From Acholeplasmataceae bacterium (lineage in GTDB: Bacteria > Bacillota_I > Bacilli_A > ML615J-28 > CAG-698), in the NCBI GenBank assembly GCA_012841765.1, contig DUUA01000034.1, positions 1 to 8,371 of the forward strand: a DNA stretch of 8,371 nt, given 5' to 3'. Positions 1 to 5,219 of the stretch are shown here, piece by piece; the first letter of the stretch is position 1; each line of letters opens with the position of its first letter. Position numbers and translations under genes: made by a program. The notes beneath the pieces are model-generated. The model made no database searches. It was not told the DNA's origin and saw nothing but the letters and a program-made list of their open reading frames with translations.

Positions 1-1
1 A

Positions 2-139
2 AAAGAAAATAAATATGAAAACAACTATTGCTATAATTAAAATGATCATCAATATTTCTATAAACACAATCATTGCAATTATAATAAGTAAATAAATTAA
101 ATATTGTTCTTTTATTTTTACATTGCATTTTATCACCAT
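2..139 (-). CDS. possible hydrophobic membrane protein, N-terminal fragment running off the window
   Basis: I do not recognise this frame. From an ATG at 139 it stays open for 46 codons to the left edge. About eleven mostly polar residues (MVIKCNVKIKE) are followed by an almost uninterrupted run of I, L, V, F, A and M, as in a membrane helix. It starts about 35 nt after the rplL terminator. A TATAAT lies at 164-159, but its -35 position falls in the terminator and is poor. Against it: there is no good ribosome-binding site for this ATG, and the only SD-like GGTGA (137-133) would serve a second ATG at 128 in another frame. That frame is also open to the edge (42 codons, rich in N, Y and C). 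In DNA this AT-rich, open frames of this length arise by chance. At most one of the two frames is real. rpoB would be the expected neighbour in many Bacillota, but neither frame resembles an RpoB N-terminus. Confidence 0.25.
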   Translation of the reverse strand, partial: MVIKCNVKIKEQYLIYLLIIIAMIVFIEILMIILIIAIVVFIFIFF

Positions 140-172
140 ATATATATTATTGATAAAAATTATAATTAATTG

Positions 173-198
173 AAAAAGGTATCAGAATTCTGATACCT
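173..198 (-). terminator. rho-independent terminator after rplL
   Basis: Positions 177-198 form a perfect 22-nt palindrome (AGGTATCAG, AATT at the centre, CTGATACCT). It is followed in the minus direction by a T run (complement of 173-177). It starts 12 nt after the rplL stop, so it should end the rplK-rplA-rplJ-rplL transcript and separate it from whatever lies to the left. Confidence 0.85.
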
Positions 199-210
199 AA
201 ATAAGTTAAA

Positions 211-579
211 TTATTTTACTTCTACTTCTGCTCCAGCTTCAACTAATTTATCTTTAATAGTATTAGCTTCTTCAACAGAAATTCCTTCTTTTATTGGTTT
301 TGGAGCTCCATCCACTAAATCTTTAGCTTCTTTTAATCCAAGTCCAGTAATTTCACGCACAACTTTAATAACAGCAATTTTCTTTTGTCCAAATCCAGCA
401 AGAATAACACTAACTGTAGATGGTCCTTCTTCAACTGCAGCAGCAGCAGGTCCAGCAGCAACTGCAGCAGCAGCTGTAACTCCAAATTTTTCTTCGATTG
501 CTTTTACTAAATCATTTAATTCTAAAACTGACATTTCTTCTAATTGACCAAGAAATTCTTCAATATTTAATTTCGCCAT
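211..579 (-). CDS. rplL: 50S ribosomal protein L7/L12
   Basis: This is the stalk protein of the large subunit. Dimers bind the C-terminal helix of L10 and recruit and stimulate the GTPase translation factors (EF-Tu, EF-G, IF2, RF3). At 122 residues it has the usual length. It shows the N-terminal dimerisation helices (about 1-32), an alanine-rich flexible hinge (about 36-53) and the globular C-terminal domain with the highly conserved factor-binding stretch [20 protein letters not shown] followed by KDLVDGAPK. The start ATG follows a strong AGGAGGATT. The gene lies 18 nt after rplJ, as expected for co-translation of a protein needed in multiple copies per ribosome. It is the last gene of the operon, with a terminator directly behind it. 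Confidence 0.98.
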   Translation of the reverse strand: MAKLNIEEFLGQLEEMSVLELNDLVKAIEEKFGVTAAAAVAAGPAAAAVEEGPSTVSVILAGFGQKKIAVIKVVREITGLGLKEAKDLVDGAPKPIKEGISVEEANTIKDKLVEAGAEVEVK

Positions 580-597
580 TTTAAATCCTCCTAAAAA

Positions 598-1089
598 TTA
601 TATTTCTTTTTGTTCTGCTACAGCTTTAATTACAACACCTAAGTTGCGAATTGGTGCCTGTAGAACACTCAATAACATCGATAACATACCATCTCTGTTT
701 GGTAATGTTGAAATAACTTTTAATTCATCCACACTCATAATTTTACCTTCAACAACACCTGTTTTAACAGTTAATTGTTTATTGTCTTTTGCAAAGTTGT
801 AGATAATCCGAGATGCTGCTGTAGCATCTTTCGAGAAAGCAACGGCACTAGGCCCTTTTAAATGCTCTTCTAATTGGCCATAACCAGCTTTTGCAGCAGC
901 TCTCTTTAAAATGTTATTTTTAATAACTTTTAAATCGATGCCTTCAAGATACAATTTTTTTCTAAGCTCAGTTACTTGCTCAACTGTTAATCCTAAGTAA
1001 TCAACGAAAACTAATGATTTAGCCTCGCTAAATTGTTCAGCTACTTGGTCAACTTCAGCACTTTTCTTTAATAGAGTTGCTTCTTTCAT
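598..1089 (-). CDS. rplJ: 50S ribosomal protein L10
   Basis: L10 is the base of the ribosomal stalk. Its N-terminal domain sits on 23S rRNA next to L11, and its C-terminal helix carries the L7/L12 dimers. The 163-residue product has the usual family length. It shows the typical opening (KSAEVDQVAEQFSEAKSLVF, then VDYLGLTVEQVTELRKKL), the RNA-binding region around VIKNNILKRAAAKAG, and the GPSAVAFS segment. The C-terminal stalk helix runs from about 134 to the end. The ATG is preceded by a perfect AGGAGGTG. The gene follows a regulatory leader that the L10(L12)4 complex itself is expected to bind, so expression of rplJ-rplL should be autoregulated. Confidence 0.98.
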   Translation of the reverse strand: MKEATLLKKSAEVDQVAEQFSEAKSLVFVDYLGLTVEQVTELRKKLYLEGIDLKVIKNNILKRAAAKAGYGQLEEHLKGPSAVAFSKDATAASRIIYNFAKDNKQLTVKTGVVEGKIMSVDELKVISTLPNRDGMLSMLLSVLQAPIRNLGVVIKAVAEQKEI

Positions 1090-1110
1090 TCTTACACCTC
1101 CTAAAATTTA

Positions 1111-1141
1111 GAAAACCTCTTTTAACCGTAGTTAAAGAGGT
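1111..1141 (-). terminator. attenuator terminator of the L10 leader
   Basis: In the minus direction ACCTCTTTAA pairs with TTAAAAGAGGT (one bulged A), closed by C(TACG)G and followed by TTTTC. In RNA the loop is cUACGg, a member of the extra-stable UNCG tetraloop class. The U run is short (four), which fits a conditional rather than complete terminator. The rplJ Shine-Dalgarno site begins just downstream. Confidence 0.8.
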
Positions 1142-1200
1142 ACAAATACTTCTTTACCTCGGCGGGATATTAAGCTGTAATAGCACCCGATTCTACGGCA
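1111..1200 (-). promoter_or_regulatory. L10 leader RNA (autoregulatory attenuator of rplJ-rplL)
   Basis: The 129-nt gap between rplA and rplJ carries the firmicute-type L10 leader. In the minus direction it holds CCGTAG (1198-1193) and CGGG (1189-1186), then CCCG (1166-1163) running into CCGAGGTAAAG, then the terminator. CGGG can pair with CCCG to give the upstream stem that the L10(L12)4 complex is expected to stabilise (anti-antiterminator). GAGGTA (1160-1155) can instead pair with TACCTC (1142-1137), the 5' strand of the terminator, as an antiterminator. Known from Bacillus subtilis: excess L10(L12)4 favours termination in this leader. The pairings are read by eye, and the kink-turn was not modelled. 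Confidence 0.85.
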
Positions 1201-1218
1201 TAGTTTTAAATTACTATT

Positions 1219-1929
1219 TTATTTACTTGTTTTTGCAGTTACCATAGAATCTGGACTAATTTTTATTCCAGGACCCATAGTAGCCGAGATAGCGACATTT
1301 ACCATATAAACGCCTTTAACAGTTGATGGTTTAGATTTAGAAACAACATCATATACTGTTTTAATGTTTTCATTTAATTTAACATTATCAAAGCTAGTCT
1401 TTCCAACAATAAATTGAATATTACCGCTTTTATCAACACGGTATTCAACTTTTCCTGCTTTGATTTCAGATACTGCTTTTGCAATATCCATTGTAACTGT
1501 TCCAGTTTTTGCATTAGGCATTAGCCCTTTAGGTCCTAAAACTTTACCTAATCTTCCTAATTGACCCATCATATCTGGTGTAGCAACAATAACGTCAAAC
1601 TCTAACCAACCTGATTGAATTTTTTCAATATAATCTGCTTCTCCAAAAAAATCTGCGCCTGCTTCTTCAGCTTCTTTTAATTTTGCTCCTTTAGCAAGAA
1701 CTAAAACTTTACGAGTTTTACCGCTACCATGTGGTAATACGATTGCTCCTCTTAAATTTTGTTCTGCTTTTTTAGGGTTTAAATTTAAATTAAAAGCTAC
1801 TTCAACAGTGGCATCAAATTTGGCATAACTTGTCTTTTTAACAAGTTCTATTGCTTCATCAAGATTATATAGCTTAGTTCTATCAACTAATTTTAATGCT
1901 TCCGCATATTTACGACCTCTTTTAGCCAT
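1219..1929 (-). CDS. rplA: 50S ribosomal protein L1
   Basis: L1 forms the mobile L1 stalk on helices 76-78 of 23S rRNA and helps move deacylated tRNA out of the E site. In many bacteria it also represses its own operon by binding an mRNA copy of that site. The 236-residue product is full length, with the typical N-terminus ([16 protein letters not shown]). The RNA-binding core includes [20 protein letters not shown] and then TGTVT. The conserved C-terminal part contains [20 protein letters not shown] followed by PGIKI. The ATG follows AAGGAGG. The gene lies 90 nt after rplK, and that gap holds a GTGGGAGG element resembling an L1-binding site, so the protein probably regulates its own synthesis. 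Confidence 0.98.
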   Translation of the reverse strand: MAKRGRKYAEALKLVDRTKLYNLDEAIELVKKTSYAKFDATVEVAFNLNLNPKKAEQNLRGAIVLPHGSGKTRKVLVLAKGAKLKEAEEAGADFFGEADYIEKIQSGWLEFDVIVATPDMMGQLGRLGKVLGPKGLMPNAKTGTVTMDIAKAVSEIKAGKVEYRVDKSGNIQFIVGKTSFDNVKLNENIKTVYDVVSKSKPSTVKGVYMVNVAISATMGPGIKISPDSMVTAKTSK

Positions 1930-1947
1930 ATCTTTTCCTCCTTAAAT

Positions 1948-1971
1948 GTGGTTTAACGGATTACCTCCCAC
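1948..1971 (-). promoter_or_regulatory. putative L1-binding mRNA element before rplA (copy 2)
   Basis: The minus strand reads GTGGGAGGTAATCC, then GTTAAACCAC. GTGG pairs with CCAC, and inner GA or GGA pairs with TC or TCC. This leaves an unpaired 3'-side internal loop of about 6-7 nt. Two helices around a one-sided internal loop is the architecture of the L1 site in 23S rRNA, which also carries GUGGGAGG and UACCACC (from memory). The element lies about 10 nt before the rplA Shine-Dalgarno site. Confidence 0.55.
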
Positions 1972-2005
1972 TTTTTAAGTTGTTTAATTATTCAACTTAA
2001 CTGGG
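1967..2005 (-). repeat. long inverted repeat in the rplK-rplA gap
   Basis: TTAAGTTG (minus, 2000-1993) pairs perfectly with CAACTTAA (1982-1975) around a 10-nt loop. CCCA further out (2005-2002) can pair with TGGG (1970-1967). The outer arm uses the GTGGG of the neighbouring L1-like element, so the two folds exclude each other. There is no T run, so it is not an ordinary terminator. Confidence 0.6.
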
Positions 2006-2019
2006 AAAACACGTTGCAA

Positions 2020-2448
2020 TTACTTTTCAACAACAATTCCCATATTTTTTGCAGTTCCTTCAACAATTTTCATTGCTGACTCTTCATCATAAGCATTTAA
2101 ATCTGCCATTTTTGTTTTAGCAATTTCTCTTACTTGTTCTTTAGTAACTGTTCCCACTTTATCTTTATGGGGAACACCTGAACCGCGTTTGATTCCAGCT
2201 GCTTTTTTTAATAAATCTGAAGCTGGTGGAGTCTTTGTAATGAAAGAAAACGAACGATCTTCGTATACTGTAATAACCGCTGGTATAATATTTCCCGCCA
2301 TTTCCTTTGTTCTATCGTTAAATTGAACGCAGAATTGTTGAATATTAATCCCCGTTTGTCCTAAACTAGGCCCAACCGGTGGTGCTGGCGTTGCTTTGCC
2401 GGCAGCTAATTGTAGTTTTACGACTTTTGAAACTTTTTTCGTAGCCAC
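2020..2448 (-). CDS. rplK: 50S ribosomal protein L11
   Basis: L11 binds the GTPase-associated centre of 23S rRNA together with the L10 stalk base, and in many bacteria it is needed for RelA/Rel activation. The product is 142 residues, the usual length. The N-terminal proline-rich domain has [20 protein letters not shown], which includes the thiostrepton/factor-facing segment. The C-terminal RNA-binding domain has the conserved [19 protein letters not shown]. The start is the GTG at 2448, giving [12 protein letters not shown] as in other L11 proteins, and it lies 8 nt after GGGAGG. An in-frame GTG further upstream at 2457 falls inside that Shine-Dalgarno sequence and would add MCL ahead of the conserved N-terminus. 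It is the first gene of its own transcript, with a strong promoter and an L1-like element in its leader. Confidence 0.97.
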   Translation of the reverse strand: MATKKVSKVVKLQLAAGKATPAPPVGPSLGQTGINIQQFCVQFNDRTKEMAGNIIPAVITVYEDRSFSFITKTPPASDLLKKAAGIKRGSGVPHKDKVGTVTKEQVREIAKTKMADLNAYDEESAMKIVEGTAKNMGIVVEK

Positions 2449-2476
2449 GAGACACACCTCCCTTTTTGTCTGTGAT

Positions 2477-2503
2477 GTGGTAATAGAGTATTACCTCTCC
2501 CAC
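2477..2503 (-). promoter_or_regulatory. putative L1-binding mRNA element before rplK (copy 1)
   Basis: The minus strand reads GTGGGAGAGGTAATA, then CTCTATTACCAC. It can fold as GTGG/CCAC plus GAG/CTC with an unpaired TATTA on the 3' side, matching the element before rplA. Alternatively it can fold as a perfect GGTAATA-CTC-TATTACC hairpin (2495-2479). It sits in the 5' leader about 10 nt before the GGGAGG of rplK. An L1-controlled operator here would regulate the whole L11-L1 transcript. Confidence 0.6.
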
Positions 2504-2552
2504 TTCTTTTAAATAAAATATAAAATAGTACGTAACATATGCACGCTTAGTA

Positions 2553-2581
2553 ATTATACTATAACGCCTATAAAAAGTCAA
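2553..2581 (-). promoter_or_regulatory. strong sigma-A-type promoter of rplK-rplA-rplJ-rplL
   Basis: TTGACT (2581-2576), a spacer of exactly 17 nt, and TATAAT (2558-2553). Transcription is predicted to start near 2546, giving a leader of about 98 nt that contains the first L1-like element. It lies downstream of the nusG terminator, so the ribosomal genes do not depend on read-through from nusG. Confidence 0.85.
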
Positions 2582-2677
2582 TATAAAAACGTGCGATTTT
2601 AATATGTCCAATTTAAGAATATTAATAAAAATATGCATCTATATTTTGCTTAAACTTAAAAATTTCATCAAATCAAT

Positions 2678-2706
2678 AAAAAAATGCACGAAAGTTAATT
2701 CGCACA
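2678..2706 (-). terminator. rho-independent terminator after nusG
   Basis: In the minus direction TGTGCGAA (2706-2699) pairs with TTCGTGCA (2692-2685) over eight positions, two of them G-U in RNA. The loop is 6 nt, and seven T follow (2684-2678). It begins 10 nt after the nusG stop and closes the rpmG-secE-nusG transcript. Confidence 0.8.
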
Positions 2707-2715
2707 TTTGTATAA

Positions 2716-3249
2716 TTATAATACTATTTCATCAAAACTAAGTTCTGCTGGAGTTTGTCTTCCAAAGAAATCTATTAAGACTTTAACTACACGTTTTTGT
2801 TCATCAATAAAATCAATTGTACCATATTGTCCAGAAAAATTACCAGCAATTATTTTAACTTTATCGCCTATTTTTCCAGCAAAACTACTTTTCTTTGCTA
2901 ATCCTGCAATTTTTAAAATCGATTCCATTTCATCAGGTAATACAGGAACTGGTTTTGTTCCTCCACCGCTAGATCCTAAAAATCCAGTTACCATCGGTGT
3001 GTTTCTTATTGTAAACCATGAATCATCAGTTACAATCATGTCAATAAATACGTAACCTGGAAATGGTTTTACAAAAACTTCTTTTAATTCGCCTTTTTTT
3101 GTTTTTTCCATGTGAACTTCTTCTGGAACAATAACATTAAAGATAATATCTTCCATTTCTTGTGATTCAACTATTGCCTCAATATTCTTTTTTGCGGCGC
3201 TTTCACAACCAGAATATGTTTGAAGTATATACCAAGCTCTTTCAGTCAT
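2716..3249 (-). CDS. nusG: transcription termination/antitermination factor NusG
   Basis: NusG binds the clamp of RNA polymerase, affects elongation and pausing, and can link transcription to translation or Rho. The 177-residue product has the NGN domain at about 1-115 (WYILQTYSGCESAAKKNIE near the start; FPGYVFIDM at 63-71) and the KOW domain at about 127-177. The KOW part shows GDKVKIIAGNFSGQYGTI and the conserved FFGRQTPAEL. The family often has G-P-F where this protein has G-N-F (136-138), a small change. The ATG lies only 9 nt after the secE stop and has just a weak AGAAAG upstream, so translation is probably coupled to secE. It is the last gene before a terminator. Confidence 0.97.
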   Translation of the reverse strand: MTERAWYILQTYSGCESAAKKNIEAIVESQEMEDIIFNVIVPEEVHMEKTKKGELKEVFVKPFPGYVFIDMIVTDDSWFTIRNTPMVTGFLGSSGGGTKPVPVLPDEMESILKIAGLAKKSSFAGKIGDKVKIIAGNFSGQYGTIDFIDEQKRVVKVLIDFFGRQTPAELSFDEIVL

Positions 3250-3258
3250 AATTTCTTT

Positions 3259-3708
3259 CTAAAATAATCCTGCTATCAGTTCAAGTAAACTAATAACATA
3301 TCTTAATACGAAATCTATTCCGAAGAAGAATAATGACATAATCAAAACAAAAATTAAAACAGTAATTGAATTACTTAATAATTTCCCTTTTGTCAACCAT
3401 GTTATTCTTTTAAATTCGTATATAGATGGTTTAAAGAAAGGCCATACTGATAATGATACTCCTATAACCCCAAGTCCAACAAGAATCCAAGCAACAAGAG
3501 CCGGATAAGCGCCAATTAGCCAAATATCTTCATTTACTATTAATCCTGAATCTCCACTACTATATTCTCCCACTAACACTAGCGAACCCAATACAATAGC
3601 AATAACAGCAAGTACCAATAAAATTAATCCTTCATATTTATACTCTTTAGAAAATATTGATAATGCACTATTTTTCTTTTTTTCTTTAATTTCTGCTTTT
3701 TGAGACAT
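3259..3708 (-). CDS. secE: preprotein translocase subunit SecE, three-helix form
   Basis: SecE clamps the two halves of SecY in the membrane translocon. At 149 residues this is far longer than the roughly 60-residue single-helix SecE of Bacillus subtilis. A lysine-rich N-terminus (1-25) is followed by a hydrophobic segment at about 27-47, an acidic loop (48-62), a second segment at about 64-88, then the SecE domain. The amphipathic helix carries YEFKRITWLTKGKL (97-110), and the final membrane helix covers about 113-135. The family signature is usually K-R-x-x-W-P-x-x; the proline is replaced by leucine at 105. Length and helix count resemble the E. coli form. Identity rests on the C-terminal domain and on the rpmG-secE-nusG context. 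The strong AGGAGGAGC overlaps the rpmG stop codon. Confidence 0.93.
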   Translation of the reverse strand: MSQKAEIKEKKKNSALSIFSKEYKYEGLILLVLAVIAIVLGSLVLVGEYSSGDSGLIVNEDIWLIGAYPALVAWILVGLGVIGVSLSVWPFFKPSIYEFKRITWLTKGKLLSNSITVLIFVLIMSLFFFGIDFVLRYVISLLELIAGLF

Positions 3709-3718
3709 AATGCTCCTC

Positions 3719-3868
3719 CTACTTAGTTTCTTTATGAATAGTATGCTTATTACATTTTTTACAAAACTTTTTTATAACAATCCTCTCAGGATTGTTAGTT
3801 TTGTTTTTCGAGATAATATAATTTCTTGATAGACATTCATCACATATTAAAATTACTTTTTCTCTCAT
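3719..3868 (-). CDS. rpmG: 50S ribosomal protein L33, zinc-binding form
   Basis: This is a short 49-residue gene with product [18 protein letters not shown], then [20 protein letters not shown], then [10 protein letters not shown]. Two C-x-x-C pairs (C9/C12 and C36/C39) form the zinc ribbon of the C+ type of L33. The [11 protein letters not shown] stretch and the C-terminal KHTIHKE are typical of the family. L33 is a small peripheral protein near the E site of the large subunit. The ATG follows GGTAGGATT. A very good promoter ends about 25 nt upstream, so this is the first gene of the rpmG-secE-nusG transcript. The same order (rpmGB-secE-nusG after sigH) is known from Bacillus. Confidence 0.95.
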   Translation of the reverse strand: MREKVILICDECLSRNYIISKNKTNNPERIVIKKFCKKCNKHTIHKETK

Positions 3869-3894
3869 AATCCTACCTTCAAATTCACCTTATT

Positions 3895-3923
3895 ATTTTA
3901 CCAAAAAAAGACAATAATGTCAA
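3895..3923 (-). promoter_or_regulatory. strong sigma-A-type promoter of rpmG-secE-nusG
   Basis: A perfect TTGACA (3923-3918), a 17-nt spacer and TAAAAT (3900-3895), with TGG directly before the -10 giving an extended -10. Transcription should start near 3888, about 20 nt before rpmG. The promoter begins 36 nt after the stop of the sigma factor gene. Confidence 0.88.
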
Positions 3924-3958
3924 GATGATTTAACAGACAATATCTTAAAATTAAAACA

Positions 3959-4480
3959 CTATACTTGTTGTTGGTCTCTTATTTTTTTCTTAATTCTATT
4001 TAAAGCATTATAAACTCTTCTAACATCTATATTTAGTTTATCAGCTATCTCTCCCGCTTTTAAATCATCTTTAGAATAAAAGCTAAACACATTTTTTTCA
4101 AAATCGCTTAACATGCCCAATTGATACTTACGTTCATTAACGTAATTAGTATTTTCCTCATGAATAAAATTTATTTCATCAAAATATACGACATTGTAAA
4201 AATTGTTAGTTTCTTTTTTTAAAATTTGAATAAATTTTCTTTGTAAAATTAAATCAAAATATTTATTAAAAGTTTTATTATACAAGTCAATATACCTAGA
4301 TATTGCTAAATTCAAAGCAATTAATCCTTCTTGATAAAAATCTTCAAAATCTTTTTGAATCCTAAATTTCGAAATTCTTGATTTAATAAGTGGTGAATAC
4401 TTTAAAAACATTATTTCTAACGCTTCATCTTCTTTTTCTCTAATCAAATATAATAATTCATTATCATTATAGTTATACAT
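3959..4480 (-). CDS. sigH: RNA polymerase sigma factor, SigH-like (sigma-70 family)
   Basis: This is a 173-residue alternative sigma factor with only regions 2 and 4. Region 2 covers about 4-90 and has the core-binding DFYQEGLIALNLAI (47-60), like the D-x-x-QEG of SigH. Region 4 covers about 124-168, with a helix-turn-helix reading AGEIADKLNIDVRRVYNALN and then a basic RIKKKIR. Regions 1.1 and 3 are absent. B. subtilis SigH is about 218 residues, so this one is short. The assignment to SigH rests mostly on position: rlmB on one side and rpmG-secE-nusG on the other, exactly as in Bacillus. In that group SigH controls early stationary-phase, sporulation and competence genes; in non-sporulating relatives, homologues drive competence. 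The regulon here is unknown. The ATG follows AGGAGGT. Membership in the sigma-70 family is secure; the SigH name is less so. Confidence 0.85.
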   Translation of the reverse strand: MYNYNDNELLYLIREKEDEALEIMFLKYSPLIKSRISKFRIQKDFEDFYQEGLIALNLAISRYIDLYNKTFNKYFDLILQRKFIQILKKETNNFYNVVYFDEINFIHEENTNYVNERKYQLGMLSDFEKNVFSFYSKDDLKAGEIADKLNIDVRRVYNALNRIKKKIRDQQQV

Positions 4481-4511
4481 AACTATACCTCCTATGAATT
4501 ATTTGAAATTG

Positions 4512-5219
4512 CTATCTATATTTTATTATCTCGTAAATTAGTATTCCAGTGCTAACAGAAGCATTTAGGGAAGTAAGATGCCCCTTCATTGGAATTTTAA
4601 CTAAATAATCACAAGATTCTGTAACAAGACGAGAAATGCCTTTACCCTCAGAGCCAATAACCAGAGCAATTTTCATGTCATATTTGACATCTGTATAATT
4701 AACGCTTTTTTCTCCAGCCTCAGCTCCAACAATCCAATAACCATTTTCTTTAAGATATTTAATTGTTTGAACAACATTAGCAACTTTAATTACTTTAACA
4801 TACTCAACTGCACCGGTTGAAACTTTAGCAACAGTATTGTTAACTTGAACAGATCTATTTTTAGGAATAATGACCCCATCCACTTGGGCTGCTTCACAAG
4901 TTCTTAATATTGCTCCAAAATTATGCGGATCTTCAATACCATCTAGGATCACTAAAAATCCTAATTTTTTATCAAGTTTACTTACTACTTCTTTTAAATC
5001 ATAGTATTGATACTCTTCTACTTCTAAACAAACTCCTTGGTGAAAACCAGTAACAAGTTTGTCCAGAAATTTCTTTTCAACTATTTTATAATCAATATTA
5101 TTTTTTTTAGATAACTCAATAATTTCTGTATTATTACTTGTTGTATAAATAACATTAATCTTTCTTTTAGAACTTATTGCTTCTAAACAAACATTTTTGC
5201 CATAAATAATTTCACTCAT
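4512..5219 (-). CDS. rlmB: 23S rRNA (guanosine-2'-O)-methyltransferase RlmB-like (SpoU/TrmH family)
   Basis: This is an S-adenosylmethionine-dependent 2'-O-ribose methyltransferase of the SPOUT class. The family is named for methylation of a 23S rRNA guanosine (G2251 in E. coli). At 235 residues it has an N-terminal substrate-binding domain (about 1-75, opening IIYGKNVCLEAI) and the knotted catalytic domain. The three SpoU motifs are clear: DGIEDPHNFGAILRTCEA (93-110, with N100 and R106), VIGSEGKGIS (187-196) and IPMKGHLTSLNASVSTGI (209-226). The start ATG overlaps the mrnC stop as ATGAGTGA, so the two are translationally coupled. Its position matches yacO of Bacillus. The 31-nt gap after it leaves no room for yacP (rae1), which usually follows. 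Which nucleotide is modified cannot be read from sequence. Confidence 0.93.
   Translation of the reverse strand: MSEIIYGKNVCLEAISSKRKINVIYTTSNNTEIIELSKKNNIDYKIVEKKFLDKLVTGFHQGVCLEVEEYQYYDLKEVVSKLDKKLGFLVILDGIEDPHNFGAILRTCEAAQVDGVIIPKNRSVQVNNTVAKVSTGAVEYVKVIKVANVVQTIKYLKENGYWIVGAEAGEKSVNYTDVKYDMKIALVIGSEGKGISRLVTESCDYLVKIPMKGHLTSLNASVSTGILIYEIIKYR

Noticed and set aside
15..95. 26-codon plus-strand frame (MKTTIAIIKMIINISINTII...) resembling a small hydrophobic peptide
   Set aside because: No good ribosome-binding site or promoter is visible, it opposes the minus-strand hydrophobic frame, and isoleucine-rich peptides are expected by chance from such AT-rich DNA.
2366..2638. 90-codon minus-strand frame overlapping the rplK start and its promoter
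   Set aside because: It crosses the rplK promoter, leader and gene in another frame and ends in the L11 reading region; the product looks like translated AT-rich intergenic DNA.
2458..2715. Possible small gene or riboswitch in the nusG-rplK gap
   Set aside because: The stretch is accounted for by a terminator, a promoter and a leader with an L1-like hairpin; no further ribosome-binding site plus start or aptamer-like structure was seen.
2708..3055. 115-codon open frame on the plus strand
   Set aside because: It lies entirely antisense to nusG, whose protein is clearly conserved; the plus-strand product has no recognisable motif and its start has no convincing ribosome-binding site.
5212..5214. 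TGA possibly read as tryptophan (Mycoplasma code)
   Set aside because: The TGA ends mrnC at its normal family length and overlaps the rlmB start; all tryptophans at conserved positions are TGG, and no gene needs TGA read-through.
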